64,000 nt of DNA from Panax quinquefolius (taxonomy: Eukaryota; Streptophyta; Magnoliopsida; Apiales; Araliaceae). Location: contig CM035151.1 of assembly GCA_020205615.1 (NCBI GenBank), positions 39,862,977 to 39,926,976 of the forward strand, given 5' to 3'. The notes beneath the pieces were generated by a model. That model had not been told where the DNA came from. It worked only from the letters and a program-made list of their open reading frames with translations, and ran no database searches. The position numbers and the translations under genes are program-made. Of this stretch, positions 43,633 through 55,480 are shown piece by piece; within the stretch, counting starts at the first letter, position 1; each line of letters opens with the position of its first letter.

Positions 43633-44401
43633 CTTGTATGATAGTGGCAAAACACCCTTCCAAAGTTGGGTTCACCTCACCCTATTTGATTCACCAAATA
43701 TAACTACTAAATGTTGTATAGAATACAACACACTTTTCTATACTGTTTATGGAGAACCTCCACATCTAGAGACCACTGTTCTATTCCCCTCGTTATCCTC
43801 GTCAATTTAAGAACACTCTTACGGCAACACTCTTATTACCTGAAAGGAATTGTGAAGCAGAAAGGGTGAGCACAACTAACCCAGTAAAGAATATCATGAC
43901 TAAAGATAATTAAATTATCAATAGCTTTCATCAATAATAAATTAGAGATTTAGAACATATGGTAGATGATAAAACTTTTCAACCATAGTTGCAGCGGAAC
44001 AAGCAATCCATTAGAAGAGTTAAATAGACCATAAGGTCTATTATCTTCTCTATGTTAAAAGTCCACCAATAATATTTTATCCCTATAACAACAATCAACA
44101 ATTCCAATCCACGATCATTTGAATAACTCATAATCACAATTGTGATTCTAAATTCCTCTTCGCACCTAAGACGAAGATAATTTTCATCACCTGTCTTCAC
44201 CTGAAACATCAAAAATCATGGTTATACCAAATCACAATTCCTGCTCGTAATCATTAAATCATCTTTGCACTACGGCCAAAGATATTCATTAATATCACAT
44301 CCATGAATTAATATTTCATTGCTGAGACTCAGCTCAATAAATAATCCACATCATCGAATCATCCCTGCACTACAGGCCAAGGATATTCTTTAGTATCACG
44401 A

Positions 44402-44945
44402 TCACGAATTATCCATACACTACAGGCCAAAGATAATCGTGTTTCCATCAACGATCCTGATCATGCCATAAAACAATTCATCTTTTCACCCTTACCCGAA
44501 GAGAATTCATAGCCATAATCATACCAAAAACTGTCCATCAATGCACTACGGGCCAATGAGGACTTTTTCATTAGTATCACAACCACAAATTATCCATGCA
44601 CTACCGGCCAAAGATAATCGTGTTTTTTTATCAACAGTCCTGATCATGCTATAAAATAATTCATCTTTGCACCCTTGGCCCAAGAGAATCCATAGCCATA
44701 ATCATACCAAAAACTGTCCATCAATGCACTACGGGCCAATGAGGACTTTTTTATTAGTATCACAAGCACAAATTATCCATGCACTACGGGCCAAAGATAA
44801 TCGTGTTTTTCATCAACGGTCCTGATCATGCTATAAAACAATTTATCTTTGCACCCTTGGCCGAAGAGAATCCATAGCCATAATCATACCAAAAATTGTC
44901 TATCAATGCACTATGGGCTAATGAGGACTTTTTTCACATCATTTG
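44402..44945 (-). repeat. ~182-bp tandem repeats in D's 3' LTR
   Basis: Three units, with CCAAAGATAATCGTG at about 44428, 44609 and 44792. Each unit is made of about three 60-bp sub-units around GCACTACGGGCCAA or a relative. The same array is in the right LTR, split by E (49255-49423 and 58954-59340). Confidence 0.8.
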
Positions 44946-46279
44946 CAACATTACGATCATGATTATACCGAATAATCCCTGTTCATAAACATACCAAGTC
45001 CATCTATGCACTACAGGCCACAAATAAATTTTAACATATTATAAATATGAGGATGATGACAATATTATAAGCATTAATCAAACTAAATCAAGGATAAATA
45101 TTAAAGACTTTAAATTTATCCAGACATTATCAATCACTTAATAAAATCATAATCTAATACTGTTAATACTATAACAATATTTTAATTACTTCTTAAACTT
45201 ATAAAAAATTACATTTAATTGTTTACACTTTTTCAAATAATGCATTTAATCATTCAAAAATGCCATACTCTTAAGATTTCATCATCAATGATCAAATCCC
45301 TCATCAAAAATCTGCATATACCCTATATAGGATTCTAAAGCCATAAAATCCTATTTACAAATTCTTCAGCTCCACATAACATATTTAACTCAAATGTTCG
45401 TAGCTAAACTATTTTCATGAAAAATACCAAATTAGTCTCAAAATTTATTCTGTTCTAGGATTTAGCATAATATAGTCCCATATTGAACATATATTTTTCT
45501 TGACATTTTTAAAATTCATTTACTATTTTTCAAAAATCAATTTCTAATTAATTCCTTAAGAAATTAGCTACCTCACGGTTAACTCCAGAAATTACCAAAT
45601 CTTGGCAGGATCTTACACATGTTAACGTGAGCTTCCAGTAAAAATTTCATGGTCATCGGAGTTATAGAACTCCGGTTATAGCGTTTTTCGTCGAAAAAAC
45701 CTAAATATTGAAATGGTCATAACATGCTCATTTTAAGTCGGAATGAGCTCATTTTTGGACAGGAGGTACTCTATACCATATACTTTCATGTCCCAAAAGG
45801 CTGGAATTTTTCTCACAAAATAAGTGGCTGAAACAGCCCTTTTAAAATCGTGGCAGCAACCTTTTTCATATTTTGCAGTTTTTTGAACTTTGCTAAAATT
45901 AGTCCACACAAAAATCTACAACACCTTTTCCAGTGATTCCACTTGGATAAGTTACAAAACTCATAGACCTAACTCTAGAACTTGACCACACTAAAAAATT
46001 CGAAATATAATAGGAGATATGGTTAATTGAATTTTATGTTCCATTTTCACCAAAATCTGATTTTTAAACCCTTTGTGATTTCTAAGAAACTTTCATGTTT
46101 TCACATAATAACCAACATAACTCATCAGAACAATTATAAATACCACATATACCCATGATTTTCATTAGTCCAATGCTTTTATTATGACTTTCATCATAAT
46201 CCACGTAAACAGATCATTTCCACAATTTAACAAGGAATGAAATACAAAGGATTGTTCACCATTCATGTGGTAATCCACA

Positions 46280-46600
46280 TAGACAGGTTATTCCAACAGA
46301 ATAATAAAGAATGGAATAACAGAAGGATTCACCATGCATGTGATAGAAACCGCACAGATATGTTATTCTCAACAGAATAATAAATACGGAACTAGGTCCG
46401 GCGTAAAACACACACACAAGATATTCAAGCAGAATAGTAAAGACGGAACCAGGTCCGGCGTAAAATGCACAGACATGATATTCTAACAGAATAATAAAGA
46501 ATGGAATAACAGAAGAATTTCACCAAGTATAGGGTAGCCCGCGTATACAGGTTATTCCAACAGATTAATAAAAAATAGAATAATAGAAGTTCTCTTCATA
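46280..46600 (-). repeat. Stem-loop array in D's 3' LTR
   Basis: Five modules of about 58-78 bp with GGTTATTCCAACAGAATAAT and GAATGGAATAACA halves, the reverse of the A/G array. The counterpart in the other LTR is at 60660-60985. Confidence 0.7.
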
Positions 46601-46626
46601 AATACAAAAGAAATAATACCCCTTAC

Positions 46627-46651
46627 TATAATAATAATAATAATAATAATA
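46627..46651 (-). repeat. TAA microsatellite, D 3' LTR
   Basis: About 8 units; the matching site 61024-61063 has about 12-13. Confidence 0.8.
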
Positions 46652-46867
46652 TCTTTTACGAGTACGACAAATAATATCCCCTACCTTAGAAAGAAAAGTA
46701 TTCCGACTGGTAGGGCGGGAATATACTTGAAGAAAACTTGCACTACGCTCAAAGCTTTCTTAAACTCTAAAGAAATACGCTCAAGATTATAGAAGAAGAA
46801 CGCTCTCTATAGTTTCTCTCTCTAGAGTTTCAGTGAATTCGTAAGAAATAATGAAGGAATGAGCTTC

Positions 46868-46876
46868 TATTTATAG
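46868..46876 (-). promoter_or_regulatory. TATA box, D 3' LTR
   Basis: Minus-strand TATAAATAG with the GA-rich initiator region at about 46805-46835. Confidence 0.7.
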
Positions 46877-47675
46877 AAAAATGGATTGCATAGTAACTAA
46901 CTCATGAACGGTCCAGATTGATTTACTTTAATCTAACGGTCCATATTTAAAGCAAAATCTTTTAAATAAAATATAATATATTCAATTTATAATCTAATAA
47001 AACGAATAACATTAAAAAAGATTTTACTATGCAAACACTACGCAGCACTATGCAAACACTATGCATAATAAAATATAATATATTCTAATTATTGTCTAAT
47101 AAAATAGATAACTTTATAAAAGTATTACGTTGTATATAAAAGATTTTACTATACAAAACACTATGCATAATAGAATATAATATATTCTATTTATAGAATA
47201 ACTTTATAAAAGTATTACATTTTATATAAAAAGCTTTACATTTTATTACATTAATAATACCAATAAAACAAAACCGAGTGACTTATTACATAAGCATCAA
47301 TAATCAATACCGTCTTACTTATGTAACCACGCCATTATTCTTGTACTTTTACTACGAAAGTAGTTCAACAAAGATTAATGGTAAAATTTCCGTTGTTATT
47401 TTCAATAAAATATTTTTGTCTTTTTCTCAATCAAACAATAATTCCGTTGTGGGGTCCACCAATGATTTGTACCGTCGACGGATATTCCCCGACAAAAAGA
47501 ATATTCCCCGACTAATCGAATATTCCCCGACACAATGAATATTTTATATCAACTTGCTTACTTTGCAAAAAAAAAATCACATATTACCCTTAACTTTAAA
47601 CTTTTATCAATTTAACTATTTATCAAAATAGAAAAAAATTGAATACTTTTATTTCATAAAATTCGGGGTCTCACA

Positions 47676-48012
47676 ATCACCCCTCCTTATGAAATTTCGC
47701 CCTCGAAATTTACGTACGTACCTAATATTTGAAGGGATGAGAATACCTTGCTTTCTTTCCAGATTGTACCTTCCCGGTAATTTCCTCGCTATCATGATTT
47801 TCCCATTTCTCATCTCCTGTATTTCAGATATCATTCTAGAATATAGCTTCAAAACAAAGGTTAATTGACATATCACAATTTGTCAACTTATCAAGTAAAC
47901 AATTTCAGCTTAGGTAAGTCACACACTAGCGAAGTATATAACTCGTCTCTCCCCTCCTAGTTCTAGACTCTTATCTCCGCCAGCGACCATATCCCTAAGC
48001 TCTGATACCAAA
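47676..48012 (-). other. Interior of element D (337 bp, no genes)
   Basis: Minus strand: primer site TTTGGTATCAGAGC (47999-48012), purine-rich leader motif (47943-47960), about 100 bp of leader, then a direct jump into the last ~150 bp of pol and a polypurine tract (47676-47692). About 4.4 kb present in relatives is missing. A 75-codon minus-strand reading frame here is shifted scraps of the chromodomain tail, not a gene. Confidence 0.85.
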
Positions 48013-48202
48013 TGTAACGCCCCCATAATTAGGTATACATCACCCATTCTGAGTCGCCAGATACATGGTACAAAATTCAAATAAAACTTCATTTATACAA
48101 CTGTTGAGCTGTCGTATAGAATACAACCACATTTAACTGTGAGTTTTAATACAAATGTATGTAACTCTCATGGTGCCTCGACCTCAACCTTACAATGGTA
48201 CG

Positions 48203-48451
48203 TTACATAAAAGTATAGTCAAAAATTATTTTAGAAATTAAAATCTTTGGGAAGTGCTCAAAGAAACCTTCGTACATGGGAGGCCATGCGTCTAGGTTAT
48301 AATAGATATCATATGCCCATAGAATTATCCTTGGTTGACCCAATAGACCCCAAAGAAAAATGAGAAGATTACTATCATCTTCTTTCCAATGGTGAGTCTT
48401 CTCTGGACATATAACTATCTCCACTGTCTCCAAGTGAATATTATATTTCAA
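48203..48451 (-). pseudogene. Second copy of the LTR ORF in D's 5' LTR
   Basis: KYNIHLETVEIVICPEKTHH, then ILWAYDIYYNLDAWPPMYEG and the same end as 43282. The stretch equivalent to the first 35 residues carries a TAG where the other copy reads CAAG. About eight residues differ from the other copy over 82. Confidence 0.4.
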
Positions 48452-49418
48452 ATAAACTCCAAGATCATATAGGTAGTGCCCGTAGATATACTCAGCAATT
48501 GGATGCGCACAACCCTATCTTATGATAACACGAAGTTGTATGTCATTAGACATCTTGTATGATAGTGGCAAAACATCCTTCCAAAGTTGGGTTCACCTCA
48601 CCCTATTTGATTCACCAAATATAACTACTAAATGTTGTATAGAATACAACACAATTTTCTATACTATTTAGGGAGAACCTCCACAGCTAGAGACCACTGT
48701 TCTATTCCCCTGTTATCCCCGCTCGACCCGGCAACACTCTTACGACAATACTCTTATTACCTGAAAGGAATTGTGAAGCATAAAGGGTGAGCACAACTAG
48801 CCCAGTAAAGAATATCATAACTAAAGATAATTAAATTATAAATAGCTTTCATCAATAATAAATCAGAGATTTAGAACATATGGTAGATGATAAAACTTTT
48901 CAACCATAGTTGCAGCGGAACAAGCAATCCATTTGAAGAGTCAAATAGACCATAAGGTCTATTATCTTCTCTATGTTAAAAGTCCACCAATAATGTTTTA
49001 TACCTGTAACATCAATCAACAATTCCCGTCCACGATCATGTGAATAACTCATAATCACAATTGTGATTCTAAATTCCTCTTCACACCCAGGACAAAGATA
49101 ATTTTCATCACCTGTCTTCACCTGAAGCATCAAAAATCATGGTTATACCAAATCAGAATTCATGCTCCATGAATAAATATTTCATTGCTGAGACTCAGCT
49201 CAATAAGTAATCCACATCATCGAATCATCCCTGTACTACAGGCCAATGATATTCTTTAGTATCACGACCACGAATTATTCATGCACTATGGGCCAAAGAT
49301 AATCGTGTTTTCATCAACTGATCCGATCATGCCATAAAACAATTCATCTTTGCTGCACCTGGTCAAGAGAATCCATAGCCATAATCATACCAAAAGCGCC
49401 CATCAATGCACTACGGGT

Positions 49419-49423
49419 TAATG
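49419..49423. repeat. Target-site duplication of element E (left)
   Basis: TAATG here, CAATG at 58949-58953. The uninterrupted LTR copy also has CAATG, so the left one has a C-to-T change. Confidence 0.85.
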
Positions 49424-52029
49424 TGTGACGCCCCAAAATAGGTATACAACACCCATTCCGAGTCGCCAAATACATGGTACGTAAAGAAAACTACAACTTG
49501 ATAATACAATTGTCGTGCAAAATACGACAACACATACTGTGAGTTTAAATACAAATATTGTCTTCTAGAAAATATCCACTCTCAAATAAGTCCTCATTAC
49601 AATTATTCAAACACTATTTTATAGAAATAGTGAGGACTGCTAAAACATCTTTCTAGAACCATCACTCCATACCCCGACTAGATCCTGCTATGTTCTCACC
49701 TCCTGAGAAGAAAAATGGAACAAAAAGGAAAAGGGTGAGCTCAACTAGCCCAGTAAAGAATATTATGACTAAGATAATATACAACAAATTATCATTATTC
49801 TTCAACAGGGAAAATCTGATAAAATATAACAAACAACAAGTTTTAGATCAACAACTGCAGAAGAAACAACAATCCATTAGAAGAGTCAAGTAGAGAAAGA
49901 ATTCCACTATCTTCTAAGATTTAAAAGTTCATCATCAATATTTTATCCCTGTAACATCAATCAATATACATCTTGAATCAAATATTCATCTTTGCATTAC
50001 ATGCCAAAGATATTCATTTGTATCACCAGTTGGTCATGTTCATCTCAACACCTGTTCATCTTTGCACCACTACGGCCAAAGATATTCATCAGTTAATCAT
50101 TTATCTTTGCACTACAGGCCAAAGATATTTAGTAATATCATCATTTAGGACTGAGGATGATGAAAAATATTTTAAAGAAAATGAATCAAGTGAGACAGAA
50201 GGACAAATAGTAGGGATTCGTATAACAGTTTATCCAAGATCAATAATACTCCATAATAACCAATTTTGAAGTAAAATTCAAGAATAAAGATCAAAACATG
50301 GATACAATCAAAGATAGTAACCATAATAGACATCGTGGACAAAAAGAAGAAAATTTCATTTTTCGGTGAATAGTGTCGTATTCGTGAATAGTGTCGTATA
50401 CGTGAATAGTAACTCCGACACCAAAAGATAGAAATTTCACAAGAAAAATTATCATGCTTTGTGAATAGTACTCGTGAATGGTAACTTATGAATAGTAACT
50501 CGTGAATAGTAACTCATGAATAGTAACCCCGATATGAAAAGTTTCAAATTTGATAAAAAGTTTCAACCAATATTTCGGCATAATGATATTGAAGAAATAA
50601 TATCACTTACGAAGAAAATAACATCCATTACCTAAAAATAACCGTACTTCTGACTGAATTTCGGATATAGTGCTGATAAAAACTTGTACTGAAAAATAGA
50701 AACTCACAAAGTATCTAAATACTCACAAAATATGCTCGATAATATAGAGAGAGAAAGAGAGAAAGCTTATGTTTTTGGTGTGATTTTCAATTCTAACTTA
50801 GCCCTCTATTTATAGGAAAATGTTAAGATTTCAAGCAGACTTTTGACTGCAACCCGATGGCTTTACCTGCTACTATTCTCACCCACCACATTTGAATAAA
50901 AATTCAAGCACATTTCTCACCAACCAAAAGTGGGGCCCACCAATTCTAGAATTTTCCACCAAAATGCTAAATTCGGATACTTCAACAATTTCTGAACCAA
51001 TCACCTCTTAAAATTCATAACAAATCATACCTTCATTTTTAACGGTTCAAAATTTGTGGACATATACTCAACTTATATATGTATAACATATCCAAAATCA
51101 TAACGATCCAACGATCGGATTAAAATTATAACTCACTTAATATATCCTAAAAAACACTAGTTTAATTTTTTAATACCTCCATTCCAAACAAAAATACCGA
51201 TAAAACACCTAAACATTAACTCTTTCATTTTTAACCACAATAAATATATCTAACATTTATATCCACATAAAATAAATGTTTCCTTATCATATGAATCAAT
51301 AATTAATTATTCACAAATAATTTTACGAGAATCACATTTATGACAATGACGGTAGTTCCTCAGGAAAGAGGGGCTTTCAATAAGAATTTCTCCTTCTTAG
51401 GTATGCAATTAGGTGACCAAACCTCTTCTCGATGAACTTTCTAGACATTGCTAATAATGCTATCTAATAATATTATTCAAATAATATGAATTATTGATCC
51501 GATAATGGGAAATATCGTGCGGTGTCAATTATTGAAACAACAATAATATAAAATATCAACGCAAACAATTATTGAATCAATAAAATAAAATATTAAGCAA
51601 GTAATTCTTGTAAAAATTATTAAGTAGTGTCTTCTTTACGTAAAATCAATAATTCAAAAATTACACGTGCATCCACGCCGTAGACACGATATTTTAACCA
51701 CCGGGTATTCCAACAGTGTTAACGGTAACAACTACGTTGTTATTTATAAAAACACAAACTTATCATTTTCTTCATCAAAGCGGTTATTTACGTTATGGTG
51801 CCCTGAAAATGATCAAGGTAATTGCATTTAATATTCTCCCACAACAAGAATATTCCAAGACCAAACTAATATTCCCCGACAACAATGATTATTTAATAAC
51901 CACTTGTTTATTTTGTAAAATTTGCACATTTCACCCATAAACAAAATATTATATCAATTTAACACCTTATTATTCACAATAATAATTAGAGGAAATTCGA
52001 TTTTATTTATAATAAGTTGGGGTCTTACA
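49424..52029 (-). repeat. Element E 3' LTR (left in window)
   Basis: TGTGACGCCCC at the outer end, GTCTTACA at the inner end. Contains ATCTTTG / CAAAGAT stem-loops (49988-50130), GTGAATAGTGTCGTA and TGAATAGTAACTC repeats (50370-50530), TATA box 50806-50814. Confidence 0.93.
50806..50814 (-). promoter_or_regulatory. TATA box, E 3' LTR
   Basis: Minus-strand TATAAATAG, with GAGAGAGAAAGAG nearby at 50745-50762. Confidence 0.65.
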
Positions 52030-52043
52030 ACCTCCCCTCCTTA
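52030..52043 (-). other. Polypurine tract, element E
   Basis: Minus-strand AAGGAGGGGAGGT next to the 3' LTR. Confidence 0.8.
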
Positions 52044-52643
52044 TGAAATTTCATCCTCGAAAAATTGACGACGTCGCACTGGTGTTTCGAAAAGGTGAGG
52101 ATACCTCGCTTTCATTTCTGATTCCAACTCCCAGGTCATTTCTTCAATAGCATGGTTTCTCCACAAAACCTTAACTTGTGGTATAACCTTCGTGCGTAGG
52201 ACATGCTCTTTCCTATCCAAGATCTTAATAAGTACTTCTTCGTACATTAAATCTTCGGCTATCTCATCTGGTTCTAAAGCAATAATATGGTTCGGGTCTT
52301 TCACATATTTACGAAGCATAGATATGGGAAAAATATTATGAACACGAGACATACTTGGAGGTAATGCGAGCCTATAGGCCACATTTCCTATTCGGTCAAG
52401 AATCTTAAATGGACCAACAAATATTGGATTGAGTTTTCCTCTCTTCCCAAATCTTGTAACTCCCTTCAATGATGCAACACGTAACAATACATGATCCCCA
52501 ATATTAAATTCCACGTCTTTTCGATGAAGATCCGCATAACTCTTTTGTCGATCTTGTGCCGTTTGTATACGTTGTCGAATCATTTGGATCTTTTCTGTGG
52601 TCATGCGTACTAATTCTGGTCCCAACAACGTTGCTTCTCCCAC
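52041..52643 (-). CDS. Integrase C-terminal region with chromodomain-like tail, element E (open)
   Basis: 200 open residues. [20 protein letters not shown], then the GPY-type module ([32 protein letters not shown]), YRLALPPSMSRVHNIFPIS, and the tail VKVLWRNHAIEEMTWELESE / MKARYPHLF, resembling the plant chromovirus chromodomain end. Such tails guide integration to heterochromatin in known chromoviruses. It is cut off from the integrase core by damage at about 52650-52900. Confidence 0.8.
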   Translation of the reverse strand: MGEATLLGPELVRMTTEKIQMIRQRIQTAQDRQKSYADLHRKDVEFNIGDHVLLRVASLKGVTRFGKRGKLNPIFVGPFKILDRIGNVAYRLALPPSMSRVHNIFPISMLRKYVKDPNHIIALEPDEIAEDLMYEEVLIKILDRKEHVLRTKVIPQVKVLWRNHAIEEMTWELESEMKARYPHLFETPVRRRQFFEDEIS

Positions 52644-53467
52644 CTCGTCCTAGCATACTAGAGAGCGACACTTTCGTCCATACAATGCTTCAAATGGAGC
52701 CACACCTATACCTGCCTGATAACTGTTGTTGTAGGAGAATTCCACCAATGGCAAGTACTTATCCCAACTTCCTTTAAAATCTAGGACACAAAGTATTAAT
52801 AGATCTTCAAGGGTTTGAATAGTCCTCTCTACGATTGTCTCGTCTGGTTTGAGGATGGTATCTTAGAACTAACTAAATCAGAAATCACAAGATAGTAGCT
52901 TCGCAAGCTAACCCAAAATCGTGAAGTGAATTTTGGGTCACGATCCAAAACTATGGATACTAGCATGCCATGCAATCTCACAATCTAATTCACGTACATA
53001 CTAGCAAGATGTTCAAGGGAATAAGTCTCTCGTATAGGCAAGAATTGGGCAGACTTGGTTAATCTATCAACAATAACCCAAATTACATCTATGCCTTGAG
53101 AAACCTTGGGAAGACCCGTAACGAAATCTATGGTAATGTGTTCCCACTTCCATTACGAAATCTCAAGTGGTTGCAATGGACCCTTTGGCACTTGATGCTC
53201 TGCCTTTACATGTTGACAGGTTAAACACCTCGAGATAAACTCCGCGATCTCTCTCTTCATATTGTTCCACCAAAATGTGTGTCGAATATCATGATACATT
53301 TTGGTACTCCCAGGATGGATTGCAAACGGTGTGTTGTGTGCCTCCATCATTATTCTATGGTTCAAATCAGAGTCGTTAGGAACACAAAGTCTGGAGTTGA
53401 ATCTAAGTATTCCTTCTTCATCGATTCTCGCTTCTGGAATAGCTCCTTCTTGCACTTTCTTCTTCAT
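52644..53467 (-). pseudogene. Integrase zinc finger and core of element E
   Basis: 53153-53467 is open and keeps the whole HHCC finger ([20 protein letters not shown] and CLTCQHVKAEHQ) that B has lost. The core continues in other frames ([35 protein letters not shown]) to about 52960. The segment around the catalytic Glu (52830-52900) is garbled by several small insertions. Confidence 0.75.
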
Positions 53468-54120
53468 ACGACGTGCTCTGTGTCCGTAGCTCGAAAGCGA
53501 CTTTAACTTTATCGATTAAAGTTGATTCTACTCGTATATTCACAATCATCATGTGGGTCCCTAGAATCTTTATTTCTACCTCCATCCTTTGTAAGTCATA
53601 CAGAATGGGCCTTTGCATTGACAATATCGCACTTTTCGACATCAGTATATGATCTTTCACTAATGCGTCACCTACTACGTTCGCTTTTCCAAGATGATAT
53701 TGAATAGTGTGATCGTAATCTTTCAATAGTTCAAGCCAACGTCGTTGCCTCATGTTGAGTTCTTTTTGGGTGAAGAAATATTTGAGGCTTTTATGGTCTG
53801 TATGGATCTCCACTTTCTCCCCATACAGGTAGTGTCTCCAGATTTTCAACGCGAAAATGACTGCTGCCAACTCTAAATCATGAGTAGGATAATTACTCTC
53901 ATATTCTTTGAGTTGTCGTGAGACATAGGCTATGACTTTCCCATGTTGCATGAGAACACATCCTAACCCTTTGCCTGAAGCATCGCTGTATATAACAAAT
54001 CCATCCGAACCAGATGGTATTGCCAGAACAGGTGCCGAAATGAGTCTCCTCTTGAGCTCTTGGAAACTCTTCTCGCATTTCTCGCTCCATAGAAATTTTT
54101 TATCTTTCCAAGTCAGCTGA
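53468..54120 (-). pseudogene. RNase H and spacer of element E
   Basis: Follows a TGA at about 54136 that replaces an Arg codon at the end of [22 protein letters not shown] (first Asp), [20 protein letters not shown] (Glu), [20 protein letters not shown] (second Asp) and [10 protein letters not shown] (last Asp) are in one frame, so the catalytic residues survive. The spacer frame shifts near 53500. Confidence 0.8.
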
Positions 54121-54137
54121 GTTAACGGAGTAGCGAT

Positions 54138-54863
54138 TCAAGAAAATCCTTCCACGAATCTCCGATAATAACCAGCTAAGCCCAGAAAGCTGCGTACTTC
54201 GGTCACCGACTTCGGTTGCTCCCAACTTTGCACTACTTCAATCTTCGCCGGGTCAATAGATACTCCACGTTTTGACACCACGTGCCCAAGGAATGCTACT
54301 TCCTCAAGCCAGAACTCGCATTTCTTCAGCTTGGCATAAAGTTTGTTTTCACGAAGCCTTTCAAGTATCAGCTTCAAATGGTGCTCGTGATCTTCACGGC
54401 TTTTGGAATGGATGAGGATGTCATCAATAAAGACAACAACGAACTGATCCAAATATTCCTTGAATATTTGGTTCATCATATCCATGAAAGCGGCAGGAGC
54501 ATTAGTCAATCCAAAATACATGACTAAGAATTCATAATGCCCGTACCGAGTTTTGAAGGCAGACTTTGGAATATCCTCAGTTTTAATCTTCAGCTGATGA
54601 TATCCAGAACGAAGGTCGATCTTTGAAAAGAATTGTGCTCCTTGCAACTGGTCGAACAGGTCATCAATGTGAGGTAACGGATACCTATTCTTTATGGTGA
54701 CATGATTTAATTCTTGGTAGTCAATACAAAGTCGCATACTCCTGTCTTTCTTCTTTACGAATAAAACAGGAGCACCCCAAGGAGATGTACTAGGACGAAT
54801 GAAACCTATGTCTAACAATTCCTGTAGTTGGACTTTTAACTCATGAAGTTCAATAGGAGCCAT
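54138..54863 (-). CDS. Reverse transcriptase domain of element E (241 open codons)
   Basis: The longest undamaged polymerase of the Tekay-like group here. Fingers: [40 protein letters not shown]. Palm: [40 protein letters not shown], catalytic [14 protein letters not shown]. Thumb: [20 protein letters not shown], then [16 protein letters not shown] and a TGA where B has CGA. MAPIEL at the start is internal to the polyprotein in relatives, not a true start. Expression as a free protein is unlikely. Confidence 0.85.
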   Translation of the reverse strand: MAPIELHELKVQLQELLDIGFIRPSTSPWGAPVLFVKKKDRSMRLCIDYQELNHVTIKNRYPLPHIDDLFDQLQGAQFFSKIDLRSGYHQLKIKTEDIPKSAFKTRYGHYEFLVMYFGLTNAPAAFMDMMNQIFKEYLDQFVVVFIDDILIHSKSREDHEHHLKLILERLRENKLYAKLKKCEFWLEEVAFLGHVVSKRGVSIDPAKIEVVQSWEQPKSVTEVRSFLGLAGYYRRFVEGFS

Positions 54864-55480
54864 TCGATATGGGGTTTTAGAAATGGGTTTTGTACACGGC
54901 TTAAGGTCAATAAAGAATTCAACATCACGTTATGGGGGTAGACCGGGAAGTCCTTCAGGAAATACATCAGGAAATTCTCTAACAACAGAAATATTATTCA
55001 AATCTGACTTGTCTTTGTTCAAATCCATAACATGGGCAAAGAAAGCTTGACATCCGTTTCTCAATAAACGAATAGCTTTATGGCTTGATATGACAGTGAC
55101 TGATTTTAGTGGTTTAGTTGTTCAAATTCGTATGACAGGTTGGTTAGGAATATGAAAACTAACAACCTTACGAAAATAATCAATTTTGGCATAATGAGTA
55201 GTTAACCAATCAATTCCTAAAATCACATCAAAAGCAAGTATCTTTAAAGAGATAAGATCCACAGGTAATGTGATGGTGCCAACTTAGATTAAGCAAGATT
55301 TATAAACAGTGGACGTAACAAAAGTTTCTCCTAACGGAGTCTCCACTGATAAATCAAAGTCTAATTTCTCCGGAGTTAAGTTTAAACGTTGAGCACAAGC
55401 AGGAGAGATAAATGAATGGGTAGAACCGGTATCTAGTAAGGTATAAACTTCGCAAGAATTCAAGATTAGTTTACCGTGCT
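54864..55480 (-). pseudogene. Aspartic protease and linker of element E
   Basis: The active site survives as LLDTGSTHSFISPACAQRLN-type sequence around 55430. The rest follows (VILGIDWLTTHYAKIDYFRK) with a TAA near 55288 where relatives have CAA, and a TGA near 55124. The linker to RT (VFPEGLPGLP) is shifted near 54930. Confidence 0.75.

Larger units (their letters stand above)
41667..43842. repeat. 1,088-bp tandem duplication across the C/F/D junction
   Basis: 41667-42754 is repeated at 42755-43842 (constant offset 1,088). Each unit holds the end of C's 3' LTR, the F fragment, D's target duplication CAAGA and the first ~750 bp of D's LTR. The new junction joins TTATTACCT (D LTR) to GGGTTTGGAG (C LTR), with ACC shared at the breakpoints. 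The two units differ at scattered positions, so the event is not brand new. Confidence 0.9.
43092..47675 (-). repeat. Element D 3' LTR (left in window)
   Basis: Outer end TGTGACGCCCCC, inner end GGGTCTCACA. It is about 2 kb longer than sister LTRs because of the ORF segment near 43280-43740, the 182-bp repeats (44402-44945) and a segment at about 45050-46250 without counterpart in A, B, E or G. TATA box 46868-46876; stem-loop array 46280-46600; TAA microsatellite 46627-46651. Confidence 0.92.
48013..49423 (-). repeat. Element D 5' LTR, first piece
   Basis: Starts TGTAACGCCC, where the other LTR has TGTGACGCC. Interrupted by E at 49424; continues at 58954. Confidence 0.9.

Noticed and set aside
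43979..44212. 77-codon ORF in D's LTR, also at 48900-49133
   Set aside because: Present in both copies only because LTRs are duplicates; overlaps repeat-derived sequence and shows no recognisable motif.
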